From Hylemonella sp. UBA6679 (GTDB taxonomy: Bacteria; Pseudomonadota; Gammaproteobacteria; Burkholderiales; Burkholderiaceae_C), in assembly GCA_002454975.1 (NCBI GenBank), contig DKJZ01000063.1, positions 8,368 to 72,367 of the forward strand: DNA of 64,000 nt. The letters run 5' to 3'. The translations under genes were made by a program, and so were the position numbers. The notes under the pieces are model-generated. The model worked only from the letters and a program-made list of their open reading frames with translations, searched no databases and was not told where the DNA came from. How positions within the stretch are numbered: the first letter of the stretch is position 1; every line of letters begins with the position of its first letter. Shown here piece by piece: positions 21,442-31,154 of the stretch.

Positions 21442-22625
21442 GCTTGAATCATCTCCTGCGTGAGACGCCTACCATCTCCCACAGCTGGTGCATTGATCAG
21501 ACAAAGCAAGCGCTCTTTGCCTGTGATGGTGGCCTGGGTTCCTCGGTCTTGCGCGCACACATAAACTGTGGGTTTGTTGGGCAGATTTGCGGCGCCGAAG
21601 ATCGACTTGAATTCTTGTGCGTAATCGTCTTGAAAAAAAACATTGTGCCGATCTAAGGCAAAGCCAGAGGTGCGCGCATGAACAGACCATGTCACCGCTG
21701 AGAGGGAGCGCGTATTGTTTTTCGACGGCACCGACGCCGTGACTTCTTCACCAAGCAGGCCTTGGCGTAAAGCTGAGGCATCGCCGTTAAAAACAACGTG
21801 CTCACAAGCCAATGTTTCTCCATCGCGCAGGGTTACGCCGCTGACCCGATTGGACTGAGTTTGAATTTTGTCGCACCAGGTGTTGTAGCGAAAGGTGACA
21901 CCGCGCTGTCGGGCAAGTGCTTCCAGGTTTTTAGCCAGGGCATGAATCCCACCCTGAACAGACCAAACCCCATCGAGCTCAACCTGCGCAATCAACATCA
22001 ACGTCGCAGGTGCTTCCCATGGCGATGAACCGCAGTAGGTGGCGTACCTGGCGAAAAGCTGCTGGAGCCTTTCATCTTTAAATTGACGCCCCAGGCTTCG
22101 CCACATCGACTGAAATGCGCCAAGGCTGTTCAATACACCCAAGCCTTTCAACCCAATCGATTGACTTAAATTCAGGGCGCTGGGGTTAGCCTCGCGTATG
22201 TAAGGCCCCTCAAGCGTGTCGTAAACTTTTCGAATGAGTTGGCAAAAACTCTCAAAACGACGTGCTTCCTCAGGGCCAGCAAACACTTCAATGGCATGTC
22301 TGGATCGGTCTGGATCTGCAAACAAATCCAGCGTGCTGCCATCACGCCATGCGTGACGCCCCAGCACACTGAGTTGGTCGAGTTTGAGATGGTCTGTCAG
22401 GCGCTCGCCAACCGAAGCGTAAATTTGCTCAAAGACCCAGCGCATGGTGAACACGGTAGGGCCAGAGTCAATGCTTGCGCCATTGACATGAGCCTGACGC
22501 ATTTTCCCGCCCGGTTGATCGGATGGGTCCACCACCGTCACCTTGAAGCCTCGATGTCCAAGCTGCAAGGCGCTCACAAGTCCGGCCATGCCAGCGCCAA
22601 TGACCACCACATGATCTTCAGACAT
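21093..22625 (-). CDS. crtD: Methoxyneurosporene (1-hydroxycarotenoid 3,4-) desaturase
   Basis: 510 residues, CrtI-family flavoprotein: VVVIGAGMAGLVSALQL at the N-terminus and MPGLYLAGGSVHPGPGMPM at the C-terminus. It introduces the C3,4 double bond after CrtC hydration. The start MSEDHV at 22625 overlaps crtA by eight bases; a frame running to 22922 lies inside crtA. A run of seven G (plus-strand C at 21228-21234) occurs in the C-terminal flavin motif. The 3' 349 bases coincide with the long crtC frame. Confidence 0.93.
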   Translation of the reverse strand: MSEDHVVVIGAGMAGLVSALQLGHRGFKVTVVDPSDQPGGKMRQAHVNGASIDSGPTVFTMRWVFEQIYASVGERLTDHLKLDQLSVLGRHAWRDGSTLDLFADPDRSRHAIEVFAGPEEARRFESFCQLIRKVYDTLEGPYIREANPSALNLSQSIGLKGLGVLNSLGAFQSMWRSLGRQFKDERLQQLFARYATYCGSSPWEAPATLMLIAQVELDGVWSVQGGIHALAKNLEALARQRGVTFRYNTWCDKIQTQSNRVSGVTLRDGETLACEHVVFNGDASALRQGLLGEEVTASVPSKNNTRSLSAVTWSVHARTSGFALDRHNVFFQDDYAQEFKSIFGAANLPNKPTVYVCAQDRGTQATITGKERLLCLINAPAVGDGRRLTQEMIQACQTQTFSLLQDFGLKVHAGPEDLICNTPMSFHQRYPGTGGALYGQATHGWMAAFARPNSRSQMPGLYLAGGSVHPGPGMPMAALSGRMAAEALMGDRNSTKKFHAAGTYGGTLTQ

Positions 22626-23397
22626 GGTGCGCCTCGTGTTGACGTTGATGAACAGCGCTGCTGTAGGACAGATTCTTTCCTCGCCACACCCCATGGTGTT
22701 CGAGCAGTCGCATGCGTACAAACATCGACTCAGAGAAAAAGTCATGGCGCCACGCTGCGTTGATGGCTTTGTGATGTGCGCCTTGTCTGGCGTAGTTATC
22801 CATGTCGCCTTGACTGCGCCAAACACTGACCGTGCACTGACGCACCATCGGTGCTTCTCCAAGCCCCATTGCCAATTCACATCCTGGTGCATCCACGAGC
22901 GCGTCTTGAGCGGGCGGTGCAAATCGCCAGAACGACAAGGTTTTAGAAAATCTGATGCTTGCCCGTGTCAGAGCAGCAATCGGCTCAGTGCTAGTTGCTG
23001 CGCCGTATCGGCCTTCAAGAGCCACCTCTGGCGTCGTGGTCCAGGCCGTGCCATCCCAACTACCCTTGGCAGAAGTCACAGCAAGCAAGCTGTGGCATAA
23101 CTCTCTGCTGTGTGTTTGGTAGTCGTTGATCCAGTCGCTGTTGAAAAACTGTTGAGCGTTAGAAACACAGTCAAACAAGCAAACCAAGCCTTGGTGGGTG
23201 GGGCTAGGCCGAAGGCCAAAGCCACCGTCATGCCCGCTACCCATGACCTTTGCAAACAACAAGCCTTCGTGGTTGAGCGCGGTTGCCCCGCGCGCTACCC
23301 GCACCCATCCCCAGGCACTTTGGGAGCTCTTGAGGTCTACCAAGACCATAGCCACCACGCCTTGCAGTGGCGGGGTGGCTGTGGTTTGGTTGTTCAT
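22618..23397 (-). CDS. crtA: Spheroidene monooxygenase
   Basis: 259 residues, matching the CrtA family (AWGWVRVARGATAL, KVMGSGHDGGFGLRPS, and SIRFSKTLSFWRFAPP near 170). CrtA inserts oxygen at C2 of spheroidene to give the red keto-carotenoid spheroidenone, typical under oxic growth. Between pufC (21 bp upstream) and crtD (overlapping), inside the puf superoperon. Confidence 0.92.
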   Translation of the reverse strand: MNNQTTATPPLQGVVAMVLVDLKSSQSAWGWVRVARGATALNHEGLLFAKVMGSGHDGGFGLRPSPTHQGLVCLFDCVSNAQQFFNSDWINDYQTHSRELCHSLLAVTSAKGSWDGTAWTTTPEVALEGRYGAATSTEPIAALTRASIRFSKTLSFWRFAPPAQDALVDAPGCELAMGLGEAPMVRQCTVSVWRSQGDMDNYARQGAHHKAINAAWRHDFFSESMFVRMRLLEHHGVWRGKNLSYSSAVHQRQHEAHHV

Positions 23398-23418
23398 GAA
23401 CCTTTTGTCGTGTTGCGC

Positions 23419-24450
23419 TTACTTGCTCGCAACCGATGTGCTGGCAGTGGGACGGGTCAGTTCTGGAAAGTCCTTGACCATGGGCGCACCGTTCAAGGGT
23501 TTGTAAGCGCCCTGATGGCAGGTGGCGCAATTCACCTTTGCAGTGTCACCTGTTGGCCCAAGGCGGTTGCTTGGGAAGGTGCTTTGAAGCGGCTCCATGT
23601 AGTCCAGGTTTAGGTCACGTGCCATTCTGATGCCATGCCAGGCTTTGACCCTTTGGGGTGGATTGCCCGACCAGTTCGAAAAGGATTGCGTGTTGTGACA
23701 GTAAGTGCAGTTCACCCCCAGTGCTGTCGACATGTGCGTCATCAAACCATAGGTCCACTCAGCTTGCTTGATCGAATGTCGGTTGCCGCTCGGTAATGCC
23801 GTGTCACCATTGACCCGAATGTCTTTGTTTTCAAGAAGAAAAGGTGTGAAAGGATCAGATGGCAGCGATGCCAACGCCACGCTCAAGGCAGCCTTGTTTT
23901 GACCAGCTGCATCGCCAATGAAGTCAGCACCGTTTTGCTGAGCTGGCTCCTTGAACCAGACCTGTGCAGGTACAGGCTGACCACGGTGACAGGTGTAGCA
24001 AGTCACACCCGTTTGCGCCACGTGGGGTTGCCAGTCCGCGTTGATGTGCTGTGTCATTTCGATCATCCGGCGCGCAACCACTTTGGTGTACTTGCTGTCG
24101 TCGGCGAAATTGGCTGGATTGTGGCAGTAGGTGCACCCTTCGTTCGGGGCAATCCAACTGCTCATCGACACCATCAGGCGGGTGAACTCACCCACACTCA
24201 AGCTGCCCAGCACCTTGACGTTTTTGTAGACCTTATCGGCCCGAGTGCCATCAGGCGCAGAAGCCGGTAGCGCAGCAGGTGCTGCATGCAGGTCTGTGTT
24301 TTGTTCAACGATTCTGGGGTTGTAGACCTGAACCATGCCAGTGCCACGAAAGCCATGCTGAACAGTGTCTGTTGGTGGGCGCTCGCAACCTACCAGCAGC
24401 ACAGTTGCTACCAAGGCCAGAAGCTTTGCCGTTTGAGGAAGGATGTTCAT
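23419..24450 (-). CDS. pufC: Reaction-centre tetrahaem cytochrome c subunit
   Basis: 343 residues. A lipoprotein signal ends at LLVGC22, which would anchor the protein on the periplasmic face. Four CxxCH motifs (CTYCH, CYTCH, CTYCH, CATCH) bind the four haems that re-reduce the special pair. Its haem attachment needs the Ccm system encoded at 36-43 kb. The ATG shares a base with the pufM stop (TAATG). Confidence 0.97.
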   Translation of the reverse strand: MNILPQTAKLLALVATVLLVGCERPPTDTVQHGFRGTGMVQVYNPRIVEQNTDLHAAPAALPASAPDGTRADKVYKNVKVLGSLSVGEFTRLMVSMSSWIAPNEGCTYCHNPANFADDSKYTKVVARRMIEMTQHINADWQPHVAQTGVTCYTCHRGQPVPAQVWFKEPAQQNGADFIGDAAGQNKAALSVALASLPSDPFTPFLLENKDIRVNGDTALPSGNRHSIKQAEWTYGLMTHMSTALGVNCTYCHNTQSFSNWSGNPPQRVKAWHGIRMARDLNLDYMEPLQSTFPSNRLGPTGDTAKVNCATCHQGAYKPLNGAPMVKDFPELTRPTASTSVASK

Positions 24451-25427
24451 TATTTGGCTCCATTTGCAAGCGCTGGATCAATCACGGCGGGGAACACTTC
24501 TGGATAGGGTGGAACCACGCCATGTTTCACCGACCAGAGGTACCAGTTGTCCACCACAGTGCCTGTGAGCAAGATACCAATACCACCAGCCAGTGGGCAC
24601 AGAACGGCAAACCACCAGGCCCAGCGATGGATAGATTCCATCGTCGCGTTAAAGCCCATGGTCCAGCGCCAGAAGAGGGCTGCACGTTCAGAAGCAGTAC
24701 CGCGGTCAACAATCTGCTCGATTTCACGCTCACCACCGAACCTTGTTACAGCCAAGATGGTTGCACCGTGCATGGCAAACAACAGAGTGGAGCCATACAA
24801 AAACACGATCGACAAGGCATGGAACGGGTTGTAGAAAAGGTTACCGTAGCGCAAGGAGAAAGCAGCTGTCCAATCCAGGTGAGGGAAGATGCCGTAGGGC
24901 ACAGCCTCGCTCCAAGAACCCATCAAAATGGGACGGAACAGACCAAGCACCAAAAACAGCCAGATCGCAGCAGCAAACGCCCAGGCGGTGTGCGTGCCTA
25001 AACCTAATTCACGAGCGCGTCGATAAACACGAGCCCACCAGAACATCAGGGACGCAGTGAGGAACAAGCCCGTGATGAGCCACCAGCCGCCTTGGTTGAG
25101 CGGTGGAATGGACAGGCCATAAGCGGGTGCCGGTGGTTCTAACGCTAACCAAAAAAGCTGGCGTACAAATTGAATCGGATCCCAATTCACCGAGGCCAGC
25201 ATGTTCATGCCGATGGTGGTGAAAGCAATCAGTCCACAGATGAGAGACGCCACACCCAAACCGCCGAGATAGATCGGTCCGATTTGCGCATTGCCCAGTC
25301 TGCCCAATATATGAAAGACGCCGGGAACTTCGCCTGTTCTTGGGCTGTTACCGTGGCCCAAGGGGACGCCATGGTGTAGGGGGCCAGTCGCCTGGACGGT
25401 GGTGAAAAGGTTTTGATATTCAGCCAT
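24450..25427 (-). CDS. pufM: Photosynthetic reaction centre M subunit
   Basis: 325 residues, five membrane helices. The special-pair/iron region is clear: [19 protein letters not shown] and [14 protein letters not shown], with [20 protein letters not shown] carrying iron and quinone ligands. It forms the core heterodimer with PufL. GAGGAGA ribosome site, 16 bp after pufL. Confidence 0.97.
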   Translation of the reverse strand: MAEYQNLFTTVQATGPLHHGVPLGHGNSPRTGEVPGVFHILGRLGNAQIGPIYLGGLGVASLICGLIAFTTIGMNMLASVNWDPIQFVRQLFWLALEPPAPAYGLSIPPLNQGGWWLITGLFLTASLMFWWARVYRRARELGLGTHTAWAFAAAIWLFLVLGLFRPILMGSWSEAVPYGIFPHLDWTAAFSLRYGNLFYNPFHALSIVFLYGSTLLFAMHGATILAVTRFGGEREIEQIVDRGTASERAALFWRWTMGFNATMESIHRWAWWFAVLCPLAGGIGILLTGTVVDNWYLWSVKHGVVPPYPEVFPAVIDPALANGAK

Positions 25428-25443
25428 GAGCTTGTCTCCTCAC

Positions 25444-26268
25444 TTATTTCCAGATAGGCAGGTTGAGCCACCAGCCCCACCACTCAGGCCAGCCGCGTGT
25501 CCAGAAAGGACCGCTGATCACGATGCACAGAGCGCTAAACAACACAGCTGCCAAGGCCAAGAACAATCCCACGCGGTGAATGCCAAGAGTGCCTACTGAA
25601 TAGCCGATGGTGTCTCGGAAGAACGTGTCTTCATGTTCAGGAGTCTTGACCAGTTCACCATCGGGTGGGTTCGTAGCGGACAACACCAGCGCACCATGCA
25701 GCGAGAGCGCAAATGTGGTGGCGAAGAAAAAACTCACCGCCAACATGTGGGCTGGGTTGTAGTGGAAATGCAGGTACTGGTATCCGACGTTGGAGACCCA
25801 ATCGAGGTGGCTGTAAATGCCGTAGGGAAAGCCGTGACCCCATGCCCCGAGTAGGATTGGGCGCACCACTACCAGCGTGACATAAGCCACAATCGCGACT
25901 CCGAAAGCCACAGGCACGTGGTAGCCCATGCCGAGTTTTCGACAGATCTCGACTTCACGCATCATCCATGAGCCGAACGCGCCAATGGCACAGACGGTGA
26001 TGAGCTGCCACAAGCCGCCCTCCATCAATGGCGCCATGCGCAGGCCATAAGAAAGATCAGGTGGGGCAATGCTGATTTGCCACAAGTTCCACGTTGGACC
26101 CTGTGATGCACCCCAAAGGATCAGAGCTGTGCCGAGAAATGAAAAGAAGGCTGTCGTGATGCCAAAGAAGCCCACATAAAAGGGGCCGACCCAGAAATCA
26201 AACAGGTCACCACCAAGTAGAGTGCCTCCGCGCACCCTGTATTTTTTTTCAAAATTGAGCATGGCCAT
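25444..26268 (-). CDS. pufL: Photosynthetic reaction centre L subunit
   Basis: 274 residues with the invariant N-terminus [21 protein letters not shown] and the [16 protein letters not shown] and FHYNPAHM motifs near residues 145-170. Five membrane helices bind the photochemically active bacteriochlorophylls, bacteriopheophytin and quinone. The GGAGGGTG ribosome site lies just downstream of the two intercistronic hairpins that separate it from pufA. Confidence 0.97.
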   Translation of the reverse strand: MAMLNFEKKYRVRGGTLLGGDLFDFWVGPFYVGFFGITTAFFSFLGTALILWGASQGPTWNLWQISIAPPDLSYGLRMAPLMEGGLWQLITVCAIGAFGSWMMREVEICRKLGMGYHVPVAFGVAIVAYVTLVVVRPILLGAWGHGFPYGIYSHLDWVSNVGYQYLHFHYNPAHMLAVSFFFATTFALSLHGALVLSATNPPDGELVKTPEHEDTFFRDTIGYSVGTLGIHRVGLFLALAAVLFSALCIVISGPFWTRGWPEWWGWWLNLPIWK

Positions 26269-26288
26269 TTGAGCACCCTCCAGCCGAT

Positions 26289-26307
26289 CGATGACGTCTT
26301 GTCATCG
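26289..26307 (-). other. Intercistronic hairpin 2 (pufA-pufL)
   Basis: CGATGAC / GTCATCG, 7-bp stem and 5-base loop, between hairpin 1 and the pufL ribosome site. With hairpin 1 it forms the two-hairpin arrangement that in Rhodobacter capsulatus stabilises the upstream antenna message. Confidence 0.6.
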
Positions 26308-26323
26308 CAAAAAAATCTTGATT

Positions 26324-26359
26324 GGCAAATGGTGGTCTGGAAACCAGACCCCATTTGCC
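26324..26359 (-). other. Large intercistronic hairpin 1 (pufA-pufL)
   Basis: GGCAAATGG and GGTCTGG pair with CCAGACC and CATTTGCC around an AAA loop: a 16-bp stem with one bulged base, followed on the message by a seven-U run after eight bases. Placed 16 bases after the pufA stop, it should act as an mRNA-stabilising and partial-termination element, so that antenna exceeds reaction-centre message. Confidence 0.8.
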
Positions 26360-26375
26360 TCGCATGCGATGTCCC

Positions 26376-26576
26376 TCAGGACTTCGCGACCGGCGTTGCT
26401 GCCGGCAAAGGTGCGTTTTGAGAGGCTGTGCCTGCTGCCTTTTTGGGGCCGTCGAGCCAATTGAACTTGTTGGTGCTGAGCAAAATGAGGTGAATCATTG
26501 CTGCCAGTCCAAACAAGAAAATGCCTTGCACCACCATTGCCCTGAGCGGGTCATAGAGTCGCCAAATACGCCACAT
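26376..26576 (-). CDS. pufA: LH1 antenna alpha polypeptide
   Basis: 66 residues. [14 protein letters not shown], one membrane helix, then the bacteriochlorophyll-ligand [11 protein letters not shown] and FNWLDG are the LH1 alpha signature. The C-terminal 20 residues form an Ala/Pro-rich tail, longer than in many LH1 alphas. AGGAG ribosome site. It is 11 bp after the 74-residue beta-like gene, not directly after pufB as in the usual pufBA pair. Confidence 0.95.
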   Translation of the reverse strand: MWRIWRLYDPLRAMVVQGIFLFGLAAMIHLILLSTNKFNWLDGPKKAAGTASQNAPLPAATPVAKS

Positions 26577-26587
26577 GATGTGTTCTC

Positions 26588-26812
26588 CTAAATAAGATGG
26601 GACATGAAGGTATGCACAGATGAACTGACACCTTGCACAAATCCCTTGGTGTTTTCAGCGCCAGGCAACATCGTTCGCCAATGCACACCTAATGCCGAAG
26701 CGGCTAAGGCGAACATGAACAAAAAGATGAAAGCCAGGACAAAGATCATCCAGAACGTTTGTGTTTCGTCTGCCCGTGGATGGTCACCGGGGGCGTGCGT
26801 GGTTGAATTCAT
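26588..26812 (-). CDS. Small LH1 beta-like membrane protein between pufB and pufA
   Basis: 74 residues with a strong AAGGAGTG ribosome site. One membrane helix spans about residues 21-43. Read without gaps two residues out of step, it aligns to PufB: DE-Q-F at 15-20 matches D13, E14, Q16, F18, and A35, A38, L41, W45, R46 match A33, A36, L39, W43, R44. Both PufB histidines are replaced (H19 by W21, H37 by S39), so it should not bind bacteriochlorophyll the same way. A 27-residue tail begins MLPGAEN. I know no named family. It may be an LH1 ring accessory or gap subunit. Confidence 0.85.
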   Translation of the reverse strand: MNSTTHAPGDHPRADETQTFWMIFVLAFIFLFMFALAASALGVHWRTMLPGAENTKGFVQGVSSSVHTFMSHLI

Positions 26813-26844
26813 ACGTTCACTCCTTCATTTCAAACGAGTCGGTC

Positions 26845-26988
26845 TTAGAACCAGGGGCGCCAAGCCCACACCAGGACGTGCGCTAGCACAGCAACTGCTG
26901 TGAAACCGACAAGGCCCTGCATGTAGTACTGATGGAACTCCTGAGCTTCATCGTCCGTCAGGCCGGATATTGAGGTCCGATTAGACAT
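26845..26988 (-). CDS. pufB: LH1 antenna beta polypeptide
   Basis: 47 residues. The short N-terminal [12 protein letters not shown], one membrane helix with the bacteriochlorophyll ligand His37 ([14 protein letters not shown]) and the aromatic C-terminus are the LH1 beta signature. The AAGGAG ribosome site overlaps the end of the 40-codon frame upstream. First antenna gene of the puf segment. Confidence 0.95.
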   Translation of the reverse strand: MSNRTSISGLTDDEAQEFHQYYMQGLVGFTAVAVLAHVLVWAWRPWF

Positions 26989-27000
26989 ACGAGTACTCCT

Positions 27001-27123
27001 TCACAAATAGGCCTTGCGGCCAGCGATGCGCACAACCCGCGCACCCTGGGTAGTTCTGGCTTCACACCAGAACATTCGGTTGATCCAAGACATACGTCTT
27101 GAGTCATGTTTGATCCTTGTCAT
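27001..27123 (-). CDS. Possible 40-residue leader ORF between bchZ and pufB
   Basis: An ATG overlapping the bchZ stop (ATGA) opens 40 codons ending 12 bases before the pufB ATG, with the TGA just ahead of the pufB ribosome site. The product would be basic ([19 protein letters not shown]...), with no membrane helix and no resemblance to Rhodobacter PufQ, which occupies this position there. It may be a real small protein, a translational-coupling leader, or chance. Confidence 0.35.
   Translation of the reverse strand: MTRIKHDSRRMSWINRMFWCEARTTQGARVVRIAGRKAYL
27053..27073 (-). other. Hairpin in the pufB leader
   Basis: GTTCTGG / CCAGAAC, a perfect 7-bp stem with a 7-base loop, about 65 bases before the pufB ATG and inside the 40-codon frame. 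There is no U-run. It could protect the 5' end of processed pufB message; unproven. Confidence 0.4.
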
Positions 27124-28598
27124 GCGGTAGCCCCAAGTCCAAGCTCTTCTCCAGCTGCGCTGACATGCTGCTCGCTCACCACATCCTGGCCTTGCTCTCG
27201 TGCAAGCCTTTCCGACTGATCTCGTAAACGCTTTGCGACTGAAATCTGAACAAGCACGGGTTGTTGCGCGATGAGGTCGCGTAAACGTGTTTGGGCTTGT
27301 GCTTGCCAAGTGGTCGAGTCGCCAGAAACACCTCGCGCATGCGTCGGTTCGACCTTGTCCATGTCTGTGCCAAGCGGCAAGATGTGGAAGAGGGCATCGA
27401 ACAAGGCGTTACACACCTCTTGAACCAGGTAAGTTGCACCGCTAAAACCCATGAAAGGCGTTCCGGTGTGACGGCGAATCACAGCGCCTGGAAATGAGGC
27501 GGGTATGAAGGCTGTTCGCATTGGGCTACCCCCCGCAACCTCACTGAGGTACATGCGTTCGTTGTAGCTGCCGAACATGATGAGAGGCGTTTGTGTCTTA
27601 CACAGTTTTCGAACCTCTTCATGGTCTGTTTTCTGACCAGGTAAGCGCGCCACGCTGAAGCGGCAGGGCAAGCCCATCTCAGTTTCCAGAAAATGCTTGA
27701 TGCCACGTGTGTAGGTTTCAGTCGCGACAACGGAGAAACTGGCTGTGCTAAAGAAGTCTTGCGTGACAGAACGCCACAAATCCCATAGGGGTTTGAGGGT
27801 GGTGTGGCGCTCACGTTCAATGAAGGGCTCGGGATCCAAGCCAAGCAACTCACCCAGTTTGCGAAGAAATTGCGTGGTGCTGTGCAGGCCAATGGGGGCT
27901 TGTAGATAGGGTCGATCCAGCGCCTCGCAAAGCATGCGACCGAATTCACGGTACATACAAATATTGACATCCGCTTCCACCAAGCGAGAGACATCAGCCA
28001 AGTGGCTGCCAAGCGGGAAAATCATGTTGATTTCAGCGCCAATACCCTGAACCAGACGCTTGATTTCTGCTACATCGCTTGGTGAGTTGAACACGCCATA
28101 CGAGGGCCCAATGATGTTGACGCGAGGTCTCTCTTGTGGGCTACGCTCATTGAGTGGCTTACGTGCTGGTACTTTGCGTAAGCCGTACTCGCTCCACAAC
28201 CAGTACATGGCGCGGTTAGCGCACTGCCATTGGTCTTCATCGATCGTGCGCGGCAAGAAGCGCATGATGTTCGTGCCCTCTGGCGTGACGCCGCCACCGA
28301 TCATTTCTGCAATCGATCCTGTGACCACCACCGATGGCAGGTCAGGGTCGAGTGTGGCGTGCGCGCGTTTCATCGCCCCTTCTGTGCCTTCGCGGCCTAG
28401 CTGTTCTTCAGCAAGTCCGGTCACCACGATGGGAAGTTCATGTGGGGGCAGAGCATCTGTGTAATGCAGTACCGATGTCACAGGAAGGTTTTCGCAGCCG
28501 ACAGGGCCATCAATGACAACCTGCAACCCCTTGATGGCAGTGAAGACATACACGGCGCCCCAGTAACCGCCGGCCCGATCGTGGTCAATGACAAACAT
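27120..28598 (-). CDS. bchZ: Chlorophyllide a reductase subunit Z
   Basis: 492 residues, NifK-like. It opens [21 protein letters not shown], with the cluster cysteine region GPVGCENLP near residue 35. With BchY it forms the catalytic part of chlorophyllide a reductase, which reduces ring B to make the bacteriochlorin. Its start shares one base with the bchY stop (TGATG). Confidence 0.96.
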   Translation of the reverse strand: MFVIDHDRAGGYWGAVYVFTAIKGLQVVIDGPVGCENLPVTSVLHYTDALPPHELPIVVTGLAEEQLGREGTEGAMKRAHATLDPDLPSVVVTGSIAEMIGGGVTPEGTNIMRFLPRTIDEDQWQCANRAMYWLWSEYGLRKVPARKPLNERSPQERPRVNIIGPSYGVFNSPSDVAEIKRLVQGIGAEINMIFPLGSHLADVSRLVEADVNICMYREFGRMLCEALDRPYLQAPIGLHSTTQFLRKLGELLGLDPEPFIERERHTTLKPLWDLWRSVTQDFFSTASFSVVATETYTRGIKHFLETEMGLPCRFSVARLPGQKTDHEEVRKLCKTQTPLIMFGSYNERMYLSEVAGGSPMRTAFIPASFPGAVIRRHTGTPFMGFSGATYLVQEVCNALFDALFHILPLGTDMDKVEPTHARGVSGDSTTWQAQAQTRLRDLIAQQPVLVQISVAKRLRDQSERLAREQGQDVVSEQHVSAAGEELGLGATA

Positions 28599-30145
28599 CA
28601 GCCCATCTCCTCGGCTTTGCGCTTCTTGAGCAGGCGTTCAAGTTGGCGTTTGGTTTCGGCTTTGAACTCAGGGCGTTCTTTTGGAACCACATCCCAGACA
28701 CCGGTGGCTTCGCCGGTGCCAACGCCTTCAAAAAAGGCTTTCATGGTGTCGAAGCGGTGTTGGTTGCCAATGGCTGCTTTGACCACTTGAACCAAGGATC
28801 CCGCACCTGCTGCACCCATGAGTGGGCGTGCAGAAATCAGGTTGGTGAAGTAAAGCGAGGGAATGCCCATTTGCTTGGCTTTTTGAACCACAGGTGTGGT
28901 GCCAATGGCCAGTTGCGGTTTGAAGGCTCGCACAGCATCCAGGTCTTGCTCGAGCGAAGCACGGAATTGCACATGCACACCTTTGGCGCGGAGCCACTGC
29001 GCATCTGCTTCGTTCCATGGGGTGGGTGGGCACGCGGAACCCACATAGTGAAGCTGTGCACCCGACTCCACCAACAGACGAGCCACGATCAACTCCGAGC
29101 CTTCGTAGCCGCTCAAAGTGATGCGCCCGTCTATGCGGTGAGCAGCAAACATGTCGCGCATGGAAGACAAGGCCTGGTTGCGTGCCAGGTCAATCTTGTC
29201 TTGCGCGATGCCGCTAGCCAATCCGATGTTTTGCAGCCAATCTTGTGTGCCTTCGACCCCAACAGGCGCCGAGCCAACAATGGGGCGACCTGCTGCTTCA
29301 AATTCACGGATGCTGGCCGTGTAAAAAGGATGTATGGCGGCCACTGAAACGCTGTCGAGTGCGGCATATAGTTCGCGCCACTCTCTGGTGGGTACCGTTG
29401 GGCCTACTGCCAAACCCATGGGGCTGATCAGTTGCGCAATGCCTATCGGATCGGCAGGGAACATCTCGCCCAAAAGGGCGACTGTGGGTTGGTTTTTCAG
29501 GCCTCCACGTGGTGCTGCTACGGGTCCGTTGAGAATTTCTTGCCGGGCATAGCGCAGCATGGCGCCGCTCAGCACGTCCTTGGCTTCTGCGTGCGTGGGC
29601 ACGCCAAATCCTGGGACGTCGATGCCGATGATGCGAACACCGTTGATTTCTTTAGGCAATAGCTGCAGGGGTACGCCACTGGCTGTGGGAACGCACAAAT
29701 TGATGATGACGATGGCATCAAGCTCTTGGGGATTTGCCTGCGCATGCACCGCATCACGGATGTCTTCAAACAGCTTGCCTGTGACCAGTGTTTCTGAGCT
29801 AAAGGGCACGTAGCCCACACTGCGACGTGCGCCGTAGAAGTGCGAGGTGAACGTCAGGCCGTAAACGCAGCATGCAGAGCCCGACAAGATCGTGGCGGTA
29901 CGACGCATGCGCAAGCCCACACGAAGCGAGCCAAAAGCTGGACACATGCTCTGAGGTTGATCATGCGGGCCTTGGGTCGGGTCCACCGGATAGTCTTTGG
30001 CGTACTGTTGCAGTGTTTCTGATTTGCCGGCAGCTTGAGCTGCTTGTCGCATCGTCTCCGCACCCGCGTGGCAACCTAGGCCATCACTGCTGGCATTGAC
30101 GGCATCTGTGGATGCCACCTTTTGGATTGGAATCGTGCGTGCCAT
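28598..30145 (-). CDS. bchY: Chlorophyllide a reductase subunit Y
   Basis: 515 residues, NifD-like. Conserved cysteines appear in [12 protein letters not shown] (about 68), [10 protein letters not shown] (about 93) and NLCVPTASG (about 150). Partner of BchZ and acceptor of electrons from BchX. It is separated from bchX by one base. The C-terminus is Lys/Arg/Glu-rich. Confidence 0.96.
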   Translation of the reverse strand: MARTIPIQKVASTDAVNASSDGLGCHAGAETMRQAAQAAGKSETLQQYAKDYPVDPTQGPHDQPQSMCPAFGSLRVGLRMRRTATILSGSACCVYGLTFTSHFYGARRSVGYVPFSSETLVTGKLFEDIRDAVHAQANPQELDAIVIINLCVPTASGVPLQLLPKEINGVRIIGIDVPGFGVPTHAEAKDVLSGAMLRYARQEILNGPVAAPRGGLKNQPTVALLGEMFPADPIGIAQLISPMGLAVGPTVPTREWRELYAALDSVSVAAIHPFYTASIREFEAAGRPIVGSAPVGVEGTQDWLQNIGLASGIAQDKIDLARNQALSSMRDMFAAHRIDGRITLSGYEGSELIVARLLVESGAQLHYVGSACPPTPWNEADAQWLRAKGVHVQFRASLEQDLDAVRAFKPQLAIGTTPVVQKAKQMGIPSLYFTNLISARPLMGAAGAGSLVQVVKAAIGNQHRFDTMKAFFEGVGTGEATGVWDVVPKERPEFKAETKRQLERLLKKRKAEEMG

Positions 30146-30146
30146 G

Positions 30147-31154
30147 TCAGACCTCGTCGTAAACGACTTCCAATGTCGGCTTGACCAGATCGTCTCGACC
30201 CATCATGTCAAAGGTGGTGGCTGGCTCGAGAACGACGTTGCGGCCTACCGTGTCAGCGCTGAACAGACCTAACAGCTCATCTTGTGTTTGCGGCTTGGGT
30301 CTGACCGGCGGCGCCGATGCCACGTTGCTGGCCAGGTCTTCAAACAAATTGCCCCATTGACCACCAGGTATGCCAATGATTTCGTAACTTGCGCTTTTGC
30401 GACGGATGTCTTCGTGGGCTGGAATGGCTGCCAAAACTGGGATGCCTGCATTGGCTGCAAACGCTTCAGCTTCGCCAGTGCCGTCGTCCTTGTTGATGAC
30501 CATGCCCGCCACGCCCACATTGCCACCCAATTTGCGGAAGTACTCCACAGCCGAGCAAACATTGTTAGCAACATACAGTGACTGCAAGTCGTTGCTGGCC
30601 ACCACAATGACCTTTTGGCACATGTCGCGTGCAATGGGCAGGCCAAAACCGCCACACACCACATCGCCCAGGAAGTCGAGCAACACGTAGTCAAAACCCC
30701 AGTCGTGGAAGCCCAGCTTTTCCAGGGTTTCAAAGCCATGGATGATGCCCCTGCCACCACAGCCTCGGCCAACCTCAGGGCCACCCAGCTCCATGGCAAA
30801 TACGCCATCGCGTTTAAAGCACACATCACCGATGCTCACAGCCTGACCAGCCAACTTAAGGCGCGAGGAGGTCTCGATGATGGTCGGGCAAGCCTTGCCA
30901 CCAAAGAGCAGGCTGGTGGTGTCGCTTTTCGGGTCGCAGCCGATGAGCAAAACTTTCTTGCCCTGTTGAGCCATCATGTAGCTCAGGTTGGCCAAGGTGA
31001 AACTTTTGCCAATGCCGCCTTTGCCGTAAATGGCAATGATTTGCGTCTCTTTGGTGACCTCGCCTGTATGCACAGGTGGAGGCTCGGTAGAGGCCTCGTT
31101 GCGAAGTAATTCGACGAATTTGATGGGCTGCGGGGTGTTGAGATCTGAGTTCAT
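30147..31154 (-). CDS. bchX: Chlorophyllide a reductase iron protein subunit X
   Basis: 335 residues, NifH-like. P-loop [10 protein letters not shown] near residue 45; cluster cysteines in GRGCGGRG and DVVCGGFGLP. It supplies electrons to BchYZ with ATP hydrolysis. MNSDLNTP at 31154 overlaps the bchC stop as ATGA and is preferred over an in-frame start at 31190 inside bchC. Confidence 0.96.
   Translation of the reverse strand: MNSDLNTPQPIKFVELLRNEASTEPPPVHTGEVTKETQIIAIYGKGGIGKSFTLANLSYMMAQQGKKVLLIGCDPKSDTTSLLFGGKACPTIIETSSRLKLAGQAVSIGDVCFKRDGVFAMELGGPEVGRGCGGRGIIHGFETLEKLGFHDWGFDYVLLDFLGDVVCGGFGLPIARDMCQKVIVVASNDLQSLYVANNVCSAVEYFRKLGGNVGVAGMVINKDDGTGEAEAFAANAGIPVLAAIPAHEDIRRKSASYEIIGIPGGQWGNLFEDLASNVASAPPVRPKPQTQDELLGLFSADTVGRNVVLEPATTFDMMGRDDLVKPTLEVVYDEV

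Noticed and set aside
26588..26812. Calling the 74-residue protein PufX
   Set aside because: The C-terminal MLP..EN likeness is short, and PufX lies after pufM in Rhodobacter. The gapless match to PufB is the better description, so no symbol was given.
27001..27123. Calling the 40-codon frame pufQ
   Set aside because: It has no membrane helix and no PufQ-like sequence; only the position agrees.
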